Positions 1-11,945 of a DNA stretch of 64,000 nucleotides are shown here, piece after piece. Origin of the DNA: Siphonodentalium dalli (Eukaryota > Mollusca > Scaphopoda > Gadilida > Siphonodentaliidae). The DNA is taken from contig CP136062.1 of assembly GCA_032622095.1 (NCBI GenBank), forward strand, positions 10,693,710-10,757,709. The letters run 5' to 3'. Under the pieces are notes generated by a model that was given only the letters and a program-made list of their open reading frames with translations, was not told where the DNA came from and searched no databases. The position numbers and the translations under genes are program-made. Positions within the stretch are counted from its first letter, which is position 1. Every line of letters begins with the position of its first letter.

Positions 1-1490
1 TATTTTTTTGTCCGATTGTGTTCATATTTGATATGTAGGTTTATGATGACACACCCCTCACCTGTATAGTTTTTGATATTGATTGGTTGATCAGTTTAGA
101 AAATAATTAACCCTTTACACACATGCTATCCAATGCAATAAGTTGAACATATTTCTTCTGATCTGCCTCATATTTCTTACCTAGGTTTTTCTTAGCACGT
201 TCTTCATCTGTATGGTTTTTGGTATTGTTTAATTAACCCTTTTCACTCTTATGTTTACTTAGAATTCACCCAAGCTGCTATGACTCAAAACATTTTTCAT
301 CTGATCAACACAAAATTTGGTATATGAATTTATCACCCCTAAATACAGATCGAGTTCGAATATGGGTTTGATCCGATATATTTTAACAGAGTTATGACCC
401 TTTATAATTCAAGTAATTACTGCTGGGAATTTGAAGAGAACATATATCCCACAGCAATGTGTGTTATTGAAATGAGTTAATTATCACTATGACATTAGAT
501 ACTACATGCTATAAAGCATGATAGTGGTACCACTGGCTGGCTGGACTTGTTATCATAATTATGTCAAACTGTGATTGATTACTCACTCTCTGGTGGAGTT
601 CTGCTTTCTGTGCAATATGAAGTTAACCCCTTTGTTGAAACAGGTTTATTACATTAGCTATATGCACACACTATATGACACCTATTCTAAAATAATAAAT
701 TGGAATAGTCCATTGTTACTTTGTAGTGTTGTTTTACAGACATTGTTCTTTACAAACACTGTTGTCTTATCTTAGACAAAAATTTATCCACACATTCCTT
801 AGTTCCATAACATGATGTAATTGAAAATGATTAACCCTCTCCACACATCATATGGTTTTGATGCTTTTCATTTAATCATTCTCCTATGTTATGTCCAGGT
901 TGATGGTGATCCACTTTTGATTTGCATGGATTTGGGATTAAAATTAAACCATTCCATAGACACATATTATGCGATAGACAGATATAATATTATCCCTTTC
1001 ACTTTGAGCCAGGTTCAGTAAGGGTTTCAATACATCACCAATTGAATATTCATCATTAGAGGAAATGTCTTATTTTGAAATTCCCTCAATTGCATTTGGG
1101 CTCCAGGATAATATTAATGGTGCTGGTATTCTTGAGACTGACTTATTGTATGGGGTTCTAAATCCAATGACATGCTTTTCATAGACTATTTTGTGTTTAT
1201 CAGTTCATTAGTTTGGGTAAGATTAACCCCATTCTATCCGATTTGATAACTCAAATATTTCCATTGATTATGTTTATAGTTCTTGGCATAGTTGACGATA
1301 ACACACCCCTAACCTGCATAGTGAGGGTCATTTGGTTTATTTGCTTAAAAATATTAACATCCTCCACCAATCCTGTTGACACAATGTGATAACTAAATAT
1401 TTTTCACACGATCACTATATAAAGTGTGAATTGTTGAAACTTTTGCACTCATGAAAAGGTTGGTGTAAGGATTTATAAAATTTATAAAAA
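1..1490. repeat. Intergenic, old dispersed repeats, no gene
   Basis: I see no convincing gene here. Phrases such as AATTAACCCTTTNCACACAT recur at about 110, 225, 830 and 1350, and again near 2800-3000 and 20090, so this is a mosaic of old diverged repeats. The stretch 281-540 resembles 28060-28290 (a phrase around GGGTTTGATCCGATATATTT, then GTTATGRCCCTTTATAATTC), so both are copies of one interspersed family. Short open frames here have no recognisable protein features. Confidence 0.5.
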
Positions 1491-1491
1491 T

Positions 1492-1552
1492 AGCTAATCG
1501 CTATCGCCAAGGTATGGGTTAAACATCTGCCGATCGTGATCGGCCTCTCGTT
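1492..1552 (+). repeat. 60-bp shared module with hairpin, copy 1
   Basis: This module is nearly identical to 3913-3972. Both run from GCTATCGCCAAGGTATGGG to a compact hairpin, GCCGATC-GT-GATCGGC, followed by CTCTCGTT. The sequences before and after differ between the copies. A hairpin a few bases from a sharp boundary resembles the 3' end of Helitron/Helentron-type elements, but no CTRR end is present, so that assignment is tentative. Confidence 0.6.
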
Positions 1553-1557
1553 TTTTA

Positions 1558-1916
1558 ATGCAGCGCTGTAGCGGCTGCAGCAGTGCTCTGGAGGGTTTTG
1601 AATTCATTTTTGGACTTAAGAGTTTTAAGAGATATAAATGAAGCATGTTTTACAAATATTGCGACCCATGTTTTTTCAATGCAGCGCTGTAGCGGCTGCA
1701 GCAGTGCTCTGGAGTGTTTTGAATTCATTTTTGGACTTAAGAGTTTTAAGAGATATAAATGAAGCATGTTTTACAAATATTGCGACCCATTTTTTTTCAA
1801 TGCAGCGCTGTAGCGGCTGCAGCAGTGCTCTGGAGGGTTTTGAATCCATTTTTGGACTTAGAGTTTTAAGAGGTAGAAGTGAAGCATGTTTTACAAATAT
1901 TGCGACCCATTTTTAT
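1558..1916 (+). repeat. 121-bp tandem repeat, three copies
   Basis: Three near-identical units start at about 1558, 1679 and 1800, each opening ATGCAGCGCTGTAGCGGC and closing near ATTGCGACCCAT. The array lies directly after the 60-bp hairpin module. Open frames in both directions follow from the repetition and are not genes. Confidence 0.9.
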
Positions 1917-1977
1917 GTTTACCCATACCATAGTATGGTAAACATAGTGTTGTTGCCCGGATTGACCACTCGTCGTT

Positions 1978-1982
1978 CGTCC

Positions 1983-2024
<42 letters not shown>

Positions 2025-2036
2025 CTGTCTGTCCGT
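1978..2036 (+). repeat. (GTCT)n microsatellite
   Basis: A run of GTCT/GTCC units. It is preceded at about 1917-1948 by a short palindrome around ACCATAGTATGGT and leads into a dispersed repeat at 2037-2300 (ATAACTCAAATATTTTCT, later TTACAGAGTTATGGCCC) that is related to copies at 281, 28060 and 54290. Confidence 0.9.
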
Positions 2037-3912
2037 AGACACTTTACGAGTAATGCGATAACTCAAATATTTTCTATCCGATCGAAACCAAATTTTGTAT
2101 ATGGGTTTCTCAGCCAAAAATACAGATCGAGTTTGAATTTGGGTTTGATCCGAGTTTTTGTTACAGAGTTATGGCCCTTTTTCAACTTATAATTCACGCA
2201 TTCTGCCATAACTCAATCATTTTTTATCTGATTGGAACCAAATTTGGGATGTGAGTTTCACAGCCCAAAATACAGATCGAGTCCGAATATGGACTTTTTT
2301 TTTTTTTTAAATTAAATGTTTTTTAGATTTAGCTCCTTGCTAAATTTAGCATATACAAATATTAAATTTTGTTTGAACTTTAAATAACAATAAAAAAAAA
2401 TTTAAATAATAAAAAAAAATTGACACTTTCATTTATTTTAGTTTTATACGATTAATTAGGTGTGATATCCTGTTTTGAATATATGAAGATTTTATTGCAA
2501 TAGTTTCATGTAATATAATGATATCAATAAATTACCATGTGATCATCCAACATCCAGAGTATATGAGAGGATTTTTATAGATGTTGTCATTCCAAGTGAA
2601 ATCTGTTATGAAATGAGTGATGACATATGATACAGAGCTCTGGTGGGTCAAGCAAGATAAACAACACTGGTGGCTGGCTGTTTGTTTATTCTAACTGTCA
2701 AATTGATTAATGGCAGCACAAGAATGGTGTTTTTCCTATTCTTGAAATTTCATTACAGGGTGATATAAGGCCCCCCTCACCTATATAAGTGTCTTCTAAA
2801 TTCCATTAATTTGCTTCAAAAATAATTAACCCTTTCCAAGGTTTCCATAGACAACATGCTATAATGTACATGGACTCTTCCTCATATCTCTTAATATCTA
2901 TTGGGTATCTTTGCACACTATTCACTTCTATCAATTTTGGTATTGACTGATTAATTGATTTTTGAAAAATATATTAACCCTTCAGACACGTGTTTTCAAT
3001 TTGAAATTAAAACAACAGCTGATAGCCAATATGATTTATCTATGCAATGGGAAACAGGCAGATAAATATACATGACTATTGTAAGTGATGACTTGTTTTG
3101 AAAATCAATATGGTAGATGTTAGTATTTCCATGAACTTTATTTTCCCATTTGTTCACATTTTCATGGTTGATTGAATTTTAGGGGCCACAGAGCACTTAG
3201 AAGATTAACATTGAAGGTTGTGGCTTTTAGTGCCCAAGCTACTTGTAAAACATTGTAATGTGTGAAACCATTCAAATGAGGGCTAACTTACTTTCTTTTA
3301 TATGAACGATTTAGTGGTCATAGGGGCCAGCATCCCCATCATATTATGTCTGTATAACATTATATAGATAATACTTTTGAATTGTATAAACTACATATAT
3401 TTTTGAAAACCATACACCCCTGTTATGAAACACTTAATCTTATTTAATACACAGGTCAGATCTGATCTTATATCTGTCCATATTTGATAAATAAATAACT
3501 GGGGAGAATGGGGGAAGGGGGGGGGTAATTAAAGTACCATTTAAATACGAGATGGAATCCCCTACATATATGTCGTTCTAAGCAATTATAATTTCTCTTT
3601 AGAAGTGAATAATAAATTTTGAATATCTGGCATGTCAAAAGTGGCAAAGATAGGGATTTATCACTTTTGCTTCTAATGAGTTAACTTAAACTCCTAAACA
3701 TGTCTTCCGAAATCACTAAACCATTGGATCTCACAGTGAGAGGTCCTTGTGTGAATAGGGACAGAGTTATGAGATTTAAAACTACTCCTCCCCAACCCAA
3801 ATACTTTAACCCTTTCTTAAGACAAATTATTTGAGCTTTTGATTTCAAGTTGGGTACTGATATATGGATTAATTCCTGTGATCATCATATCTTTGACAAA
3901 TTATCAGTTATG
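2037..3912. repeat. Dispersed repeat then intergenic DNA, no gene
   Basis: 2037-2300 is a copy of the repeat with the GTTATGGCCCTTTT phrase. From 2300 onward there are A/T homopolymers, further TTAACCCTTTCC-type fragments (about 2825 and 2980) and a G-run near 3515-3525. No open frame or splice-site pattern suggests an exon. Confidence 0.45.
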
Positions 3913-3972
3913 GCTAGTCGCTATCGCCAAGGTATGGGTTAAACATCTGCCGATCGTGATCGGCCTCTCGTT
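3913..3972 (+). repeat. 60-bp shared module with hairpin, copy 2
   Basis: Second copy of the module at 1492-1552. Here it abuts the left inverted end of the foldback element at 3971. The GCCGATC/GATCGGC hairpin is conserved exactly. Confidence 0.6.
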
Positions 3973-6900
3973 ATTTCAGTTGTGACTAAAAGCCCAGATG
4001 CCGTAGCCCAGCGACTAAAAGCCAAGTTACAAAATAGATCAACTGGTTTGAACGAATGAATATGTCAATGGTAAGACTATTCAAAAGAATATTCAAATCA
4101 AATAGTGTTTATAGACTTAAAAACTTATGTGTCCGCCATTCATATGCGGTGGAGGTTCTCATATTATCTGCCAGTCATACGCGGGGGAGGTTCTCATATG
4201 AACATATTATCTGCCGGTCATACGCGGTGGAGGTTCATATTATCCGCAGGTCATACGCGAGGGAAGTTCTCATTTTATCCTCCGGTCATACACGGGGGAG
4301 GTTCTGATATGAACATATTATCTGCCGGTCATATGCGGTGGAGGTTCATATTATCCACCGGTCATACGCGAGGGAGGTTCTCATATTATCCTCTGGTCAT
4401 ACGTTGGGGGAGGTCCTCATTTGAACATATTATCCGCCGGTCATATCCTCCCTCGGGTGTGTCAGGTGGATAATATGATAACCTCCCTCGCATATGACCG
4501 GCAGATAATATGTTCATATGAGAACCTCCACCGCGTATGACCGGTGGATAATATGAACCTCCACCGCGTATGGCCGGCAGATAATATGTTCATATCAGAA
4601 CCTCCCCCACCTATGACCGAAGGATAATATGAGAACTTCCCTCGCGTATGACAGGCGGTTAATATGAACCTCCACCGCGTATGACCGGTGGATAATATGT
4701 TCATATGAGAACCTCCACCACGTATGACCGGCGGATAATATGTTTATATGAGAACCTCCACTGCGTATGGCCGGCGGATAATATGTTTATATGAGAACCT
4801 CCCCAACGTATGACCGGAGGATAATATAAGAACCTCCCTCGCGTATGACCGGTGGATAATATGACAACCTCCCTCGCGTATGACCGGCGGATAATATAAA
4901 CCTCCACCGCGTATGACCGGCGGATAATATGTTTATATCAGAACCTCCCCACATATGATCGGAGGATAATATGAGAACCTCCACCGCGTATGACCGGTGG
5001 ATAATATGAACCTCCACCGCGTATGGCCGGCAGATAATATGTTCATATCAGAACCTCCCCCACCTATTACCGAAGGATAATATGAGAACTTCCCTCGCGT
5101 ATGACAGGCGGTTAATATGAACCTCCACCGCGTATGACCGGTGGATAATATGTTCATATGAGAACCTCCACCACGTATGACCGGCGGATAATATGTTCAT
5201 ATGAGAACCTCCACTGCGTATGGCCGGCGGATAATATGTTCATATGAGAACCTCCCCAACGTATGACCGGAGGATAATATAAGAACCTCCCTCACGTATG
5301 ACCGGTGGATAATATGACAACCTCCCTCGCGTATGACCGGCGGATAATATGAACCTCCACCGCATATGACCGGCGGATAATATGTTCATATGAGAACTTC
5401 CACCGTGTATGACCGGTGGATAATATGAACCTCCACTGCGTATGACCGGTGAATAATATGTTCATATCAGAACCTCCCCCACGTATGACCGGAGGATAAT
5501 ATGAGAACCTCCCTCGCGTATGACTGGCGGATAATATGAACCTCCACCGCATATGACCAGCAGATAATATGTTCATATGAGAACCTCCCCTATATATGAC
5601 CAGAGGCTAATATGAGAACCTCCCTCGCGTATAACCGGTGGATAATATGAGAACCTCCCTCGCGTATGACCGGCGGATAATATGTTCATATGAGAACCTC
5701 CCCATCGTATGACCGGAGGATAATATGAGAACTTCCCTCGCGTATGACCGGCAGATAATATGTTCATATCAGAACCTCCCCCGCGTATGACTGGAGGATA
5801 ATATGAAAACTTCCCTCGCGTATGACCGGTGGATAATATGAACCTCCACCACGTATGACCGGCAGATAATATGTTCATATGAGAACCTCCCCTACGTATG
5901 ACCGGAGAATAATATGAGAACCTCCCTCGCATATGACCGGAGGATAATATGAGAACCTCCCTCGCGTATGACTTGTTGATAATATGAGAACCTCCCTCGC
6001 GCATGACCAGCGGATAATATGAACCTCCACCGCGTATGACCGGCGGATAATATGTTCATATCAGAACCTCCCCCACATATGATCGGAGGATAATATGAGA
6101 ACTTCCCTCGCGTATGACCGGCGGATAATATGAACCTCCACCGTGTATGACCGGTGGATAATATGTTCATATCAGAACCTCCCCCACGTATGACCGGAGG
6201 ATAATATGAGAACCTCCCTCGCGTATGACTGGCGGATAATATGAACCTCCACCGCATATGACCGGCAGATAATATGTTCATATGAGAACCTCCCCTATAT
6301 ATGACCGGAGGCTAATATGAGAACCTCCCTCGCGTATAACCGGTGGATAATATGAGAACCTCCCTCGCGTATGACCGGCGGATAATATGTTCATATGAGA
6401 ACCTCCCCATCGTATGACCGGAGGATAATATGAGAACTTCCCTCGCGTATGACCGGCAGATAATATGTTCATATCAGAACCTCCCCCGCGTATGACTGGA
6501 GGATAATATGAAAACTTCCCTCGCGTATGACCGGTGGATAATATGAACCTCCACCGCGTATGACCGGCAGATAATATGTTCATATGAGAACCTCCCCTAC
6601 GTATGACCGGAGAATAATATGAGAACCTCCCTCGCGTATGACCGGTGGATAATATGAGAACCTCCCTCGCGTATGACCGGCGGATAATATGTTCATATGA
6701 GAACCTCCACTGTGTATGACCGGCGGATAATATGTTCATATGAGAACCTCCCCTACGTATGACCGTTGGATAATATGAACCTCCACCGTGTATGACCGGC
6801 GGATAATATGTTCATATCAGAACCTCCCCCACATATGACCGAAGGATAATATGAGAACTTCCCTCGTGTATGATCGGCGGATAATATGAACCTCCACCGC

Positions 6901-7598
6901 GTATGACCGGCGGATAATATGTTCATATGAGAACCTCCCCAACATATGACCGGAGGATAATATGAGAACCTCCCTCGCGTATGACCGGTTGATAATATGA
7001 GAACCTCCCTCGTGCATGACCGGCGGATAATATGAACCTCCACCGCGTATGACCGGCGGATAATATGTTCATATCAGAACCTCCCCCACATATGATCGGA
7101 GGATAATATGAGAACTTCCCTCGCGTATGACCGGCGGATAATATGAACCTCCACCGCGTATGACCGGTGGATAATATGTTCATATGAGAACCTCCACCGT
7201 GTATGACCGGTGGATAATATGAACCTCCACCGCGTATGACCGGCAGATAATATGTTCATATCAGAACCTCCCCCGCATATGACTGGAGGATAATAAGAAA
7301 ACTTCCCTCGCGTATGACCGGCGGATAATATGAACCTCCACCGTGTATGACCGGCAGATAATATGTTCATATGAGAACCTCCCCCGCGTATTACTGGGAG
7401 ATAATATGAGAACTTCACCGCATATATGAATGGCGGACACATAAGTTTTTAAGTCTATAAACACTATTTGATTTGAATATTCTTTTGAATAGTCTTACCA
7501 TTGACATATTCATTCGTTCAAACCAGTTGATCTATTTTGTAACTTGGCTTTTAGTCGCTGGGCTCCGGCATCTGGGCTTTTAGTCACAACTGAAATAA
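3971..7598. mobile_element. Foldback element with satellite core
   Basis: The ends are long inverted repeats. The left arm (3971-4146) starts TTATTTCAGTTGTGACTAAA, and the right arm (7424-7598) is its reverse complement with only scattered mismatches, for example GCCGTAGCC against GCCGGAGCC. Between them lies about 3.3 kb of tandem units built on ATGACCGGCGGATAATATG and GAACCTCC[A/C]CCGCGT. Units run in one orientation from about 4140 to 4455 and in the opposite orientation from there to 7424, so the core is itself inverted. No transposase is encoded. The open frames across it are repeat translations. This fits a non-autonomous foldback/MITE-like element that carries satellite DNA. Confidence 0.85.
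4140..7424 (-). repeat. Satellite core with higher-order repeats
   Basis: Units of about 33-45 bp alternate between a short form (GAACCTCCACCGCGTATGAC) and a longer form containing GTTCATATSAGAACCTCCC. Blocks are duplicated on a larger scale: about 5460-6000 repeats at 6165-6700 (offset about 704 bp), and about 4588-4740 repeats near 5041-5190 (offset about 453 bp). This indicates unequal exchange or block amplification after the basic array formed. Confidence 0.85.
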
Positions 7599-7599
7599 A

Positions 7600-7974
7600 A
7601 ATAAGTGCGAATATCTTGGAGCGAATTTCTGCAACAATTTCACCGCCTGGTGGACCCATTTGGACAAAAATACATTCCCTGTGTCTAATTCTACATTTTG
7701 ATATACTATACGCCCATTATATTGAATATACCGGCTGAAATCGATACTGTAATTGTAAACATCGAGTTATTTTTAGCTGTTTTATCGGAGCGTGTTTGCG
7801 TGTTCGCCATTACAATATTCGCACTAAAACAGCCATATTGTAGCTAAAAACGAATGCACAGTATTCCACTGCGTTATTTGATACCTAAAACTTGTTGTTT
7901 GCTAGTGTATTCATCGAGAAATCTAAATTCTAAACATTAATGTCGAACGCAGTTTTTCGTGTTTGTGGCATTTT
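7600..7974. other. Unique-looking sequence, nothing identified
   Basis: Low-repeat sequence with several CG dinucleotides. I see no exon, RNA gene or repeat that I can name. Confidence 0.3.
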
Positions 7975-8408
7975 ATGTTAGGTCAGTTGTCGACCGGATA
8001 ATGTAACTTCCGGTGTCCGGTCAGTGGCGGGGTTAATATGTGTGGATAGGGCGAATGTGGACCTTTCGTGAGACACCAAAAGTAGCCCTCTATGCGCTGT
8101 GTTCCTTGAGCTATCGGCCGTCCCACGCAATTTGAAAATCCTGTCCCGCAGATTGTCATGCTATCCCAAATTCCACCCCATGTTAGGTCAGTTGTCGATC
8201 AAATAATGCAACTTCTGGTGTCCGGTCAGTGGCGGGGTTAATATGTTTGGATAGGGCGAATGTGGGCCTTTCGTTAGACACCAAAATGAGCCCCCTACGC
8301 CCTGTATTCCTTGAGATATCGGCCGTCCCACGCAATTTGAAATTCTGTCCCGCAGATTGTCGTTTTGTCCCATATCCCATCCCATCCCGCAGATTGTCAT
8401 GTCCCAAT
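7975..8408 (+). repeat. 205-bp tandem duplication
   Basis: Two diverged copies start at 7975 and 8180, each opening ATGTTAGGTCAGTTGTCGA and including GGCGGGGTTAATATGTNTGG and GATATCGGCCGTCCCACGC (first copy GAGCTATCGG). The short open frames on both strands have no supporting features. Confidence 0.85.
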
Positions 8409-8659
8409 ATGTCTTCAGTTTTCGTAAGAGAGTGATTGAGTCTTGAAATAATATCATATGTTCCATATATAATTCAGATATAATGTTTAAATCTAAACTA
8501 TTCAAGTTATGGAATGATCTGTTATATATATAACCTATTGATTAACACTGATATATTGTATTCTTATATTCATGTTGTAAACATGCTTAATATGGACTTC
8601 TCAGTTTGAAATAAATCATATACATACATATACATAACAAGCTGAAAATGGCTACTTTT

Positions 8660-10318
8660 TAGCTCAACTTTACTTTGTAAAGTTTGAGATATTGCCATGG
8701 CTTGGTATATGTCGTCTGTCTGTGTGTGTGTATGTGCGTGTGTGTGTGCTTGACTCATCAACAATTTCCTTTAGCACGGGCTACAGGTCGTACCATTGGT
8801 CGGATCATTATGAAACTTGTCATGGTTGACGTTGACATGTAGATGGGAACGAGTCATTTTGGGGTCATTCTGCAAAAAAATATGGCTGCCAGCAGCCATC
8901 TTGGATTTCAAAATTCAATCCATTAGCACGGGCTACAGGTCGTACTGTTCATCTGATCATCATGAAATTTGTCATGGATGTTAATATTGACATGTAGATG
9001 GGAACGAGTCATTTTAGGGTCGTTCGGCCAAAAACATGGCTGCCAGCAGCCATCTTGGATTTTACTCTTTACATCAGTGTTTACATGACTAAATTATTTG
9101 GCATGGGCTACATGTCATAGCTTTGGTTGGATCTTCATGAAATTTGTCATGGATGTTAGCAATGACATGTAGATGGTAACGAGTCATTTTGGGGTCATTC
9201 GGCCAAAAATCATGGCCGCCAGCAGCCATCTTGAATTTTACTCTTTGCATGACTAAATCCTTTGGCACGGGCTACAGGTGGTACCTTTGGTCGAATCTTC
9301 ATGAAATTTGTCATGGATGTTAGCAATGACATGTAGATGGGAACGAGTCATTTTGGGGTCATTCGGCTAAAAAACAAGGCCACCAGCAGCCATCTTGGAT
9401 TTCAAAATTCAATCCATTGGCACGGGCTACAGGTCGTACTGTTCATCTGATCTTCATGAAATTTGTCATGGATGTTAATATTGGCATGTAGATGGGAACG
9501 AGTCATTTTGGGGTCGTTCGGCTAAAAAACATGGCCGCCAGCAGCCATCTTGGATTTCAAAATTCAATCCATTGGCACGGGCTACAGGTCGTACTGTTCA
9601 TCTGATCTTCATGAAATTTGTCATGGATGTTAATATTGACATGGAGATGGGAACGAGTCATTTTGGGGTCGTTCGGCCAAAAAACATGGCCACCAGCAGC
9701 CATCTTGAATTTTACTCTTTGCATGACTAAATCCTTTGGCATGGGCTACAGGTCGTACCTTTGGTCGATTCTTCATGAAATTTGTCTTGGATGTTAAAAA
9801 TGACATGTAGATGGGAACGAGTCATTTTGGGGTCATTCGGCACAAAAACATGGCCGCCAGCAGCCATTTTTGATTTTACTCTTTACATGACTAAATCCTT
9901 TGACACAGGCTACAGGTCCTATCTTTTGTCGGATCAATATGAAATTTGTGATGGATGTTAACAATGACATGTAAATGGGAACAGGTCTTTTTGGGATCAT
10001 TCGGCAAAAACATGGCCGCCAGCAGCCATCTTGGATTTTACTCTTTACATGACTAAATCCTTTGACACAGGCTACAGGTCGTATCTTTTGTCGGATCATC
10101 ATGAAATTTTTGATGTATGTTAACAATGACATGTAAATGGGAACGAGTCTTTTTGGGGTCATTCGGCAAAAAACATGGCTGCCAGCGGCCATATTGGATT
10201 TTACTCTTGCATAACTCGGCCTTTCAACTTTCCACATTCCTAATCATACCATTGACTGTAACACATGAAATTATTCCCTTTCCAAGTTTAGCTACAGTGT
10301 CATTGACACTTTCATTTT
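8660..10318 (+). mobile_element. Hairpin-ended repeat element, copy 1 (nine units)
   Basis: The left end is a hairpin, TAGCTCAACTTTAC then GTAAAGTTTGAG. A short GT-rich stretch follows, then about nine imperfect tandem units averaging 160 bp, each with GATGGGAACGAGTCATTTTG and CCAGCAGCCATCTTGGAT. The right end has a second hairpin, AGTGTCATTGACACT. Copies at 38185-38853 and from 62237 share both the ends and the units but differ in unit number. A hairpin-ended architecture with about 160-bp core repeats recalls the pearl-type elements of bivalves, which are considered non-autonomous Helentron relatives. That relationship is an inference. Confidence 0.75.
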
Positions 10319-10480
10319 TAGCTTACCTGAGATGAAGTCTCTGGTGATGCTATAGTCATTACTCCTCATCCGTAGGCCGAACTGTTCATCATGAAATATG
10401 TCATGGATGTTAATGTTGACATGTTAATGGGAACGAGTCATTTTGGGGTCATTCGGTCATAAAACATGGCATTTTATGTT
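10312..10480 (+). repeat. Fragment of second hairpin-ended family
   Basis: Starts TTTTTAGCTTACCTGAGATG directly after the previous element and parallels the start of 19449 (TAGCTCACCTGAGACGAAG). It soon changes into a 160-bp-unit fragment (GGGAACGAGTCATTTTGGGG), so the two families are joined here. Confidence 0.6.
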
Positions 10481-10679
10481 TTATGCCAATATGGCAAAGG
10501 TGATGTCAGACCTGATAACTTTGGACAAGGTACACAGCGCCACACCGCCCCACCGAGCAGGCAGATAAAATGCCAGCGTGATAGGTTGACTGACAACCGG
10601 AAGAAATGAACCCACGGCTATCTACATGTCAACAAAAATAAACGGCTGGTTATTCATTAATTATGTAAATGTTTAAACA

Positions 10680-11640
10680 AGCGATATTAGGCATTTACAT
10701 GTATCTATTTAAATGTTATCGTCTTCCGCTGGACGAGTAGTTACACACAAATGTAGTTAGATGTTATCGTAGTCCATTGGATGAGTATTACACACAAAAT
10801 AGTTAAAATTTATCGTAGTCTGTGTAGTACATGTGTAGTACATGTAGTTAAAGGTTAATGTTATCCCCGGGGCGAGTAGTTCCTCTCAAATGTAGTTACA
10901 GGTTGCCTTTGGACGAGAAGTTACCCATAAATATAGTAAAAGTTTATCATTGTCCATTGGACGAGTAGTTATATACAAACAAATGAAGTGAAAGGTTATC
11001 GTAGTCTATTGGATGAGTAGTAACAACAAAATAGTTAAATGTTATTGCAGTCCGGTACACACATACTGTACATGTAGTTAAAGGATAATGTTATCCTCTG
11101 TATAGTTCCGCAAAAATGTACCCCACTGGACAAAACAAGTGTCCATTGGCACCGCGGTGTATTTGCCGTTCGGCCGCAGTGTCAGAGTTTGTAACTGCAG
11201 TTGAGCACTGCGGCCGAACGGCAAGTACTCCGCGGCCGAACAGCAAGTACACTGCGATCGAAAGGCAACTACACTGCGGCTGAACGGCATGTACACCGTG
11301 GTTAGATTTCTGGTTTGTATCGTCTTATTTCAGTTTAATGAACGTACACCGCAGCAACTACACCATGGCCGATCGGCAAGTACACCGCGGCCCAACTGTA
11401 GTTAGCCGGTGGAGCTGCGGTGTAGTTGCATTTAAGCCGCGGTGGCAATGCTAACCGCACCGCGGTTAAAGTGGACACTTGTTTTGTCCAGCAGGGTTAC
11501 TGACAGGTTGCCGCTCTCCGTTGGACGAGTAGTTACTTATAAATATAGTTAAAGTTTATCGTTGTCCGCTGGATGATTAGTTACATTCAAATGTAGTTAT
11601 CGCGTCCGTGGTAGTTACACATAAATATAGTTAAAGTTTA
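10680..11640 (+). repeat. Diverged 60-70 bp tandem repeat
   Basis: Phrases such as GTCCATTGGATGAGTAGTTA and AAATGTAGTTAAAGGTTATC recur about every 60-70 bp with many changes. The array is interrupted at 11121-11496 by a GC-rich palindromic element. Confidence 0.65.
11121..11496. mobile_element. GC-rich palindromic MITE-like insertion
   Basis: The ends are inverted repeats: CTGGACAAAACAAGTGTCCA on the left and its complement on the right. The interior is unusually GC-rich for this window, with repeated CCGCGG and GGCCGAACGGCAAGTACAC motifs. It has no coding capacity. It splits the surrounding diverged array. Confidence 0.75.
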
Positions 11641-11945
11641 TCATTGTCTTGGATTTTATTCTTTGTATAACTAAATCCTTTGGAACATCCTACAGTCCAC
11701 TTCCTTGATATTGATCTACTAGATGGCAGCTATCAAATTTTTTGATATTCATTGGAAAACATAGCTGCAGTGGCCATTTTGGATTTTATTTGAAATATAT
11801 CTCTTCATGTGGATAATTTAGTATAAAACTGTATTACTTAGACATTTCAATTTTCCACATTCATAATCGCTCCATTGACTCTAACACATGAAATTTTTCC
11901 CATTCAAAGTTGAGCTACAGTATCATTGACAATTTAATTTAGAAT
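11640..11945 (+). repeat. Right-end fragment of hairpin-ended element
   Basis: Contains ACTAAATCCTTTGG-type unit sequence and ends with GAGCTACAGTATCATTGACA, which matches the terminal hairpin at 10290-10318. It is a truncated, diverged copy. Confidence 0.6.

Noticed and set aside
4056-7464. Many overlapping open frames with NILSAGHTRWRF-like repeats
   Set aside because: All lie in the foldback's satellite core, occur in several frames, and follow the repeat unit exactly.
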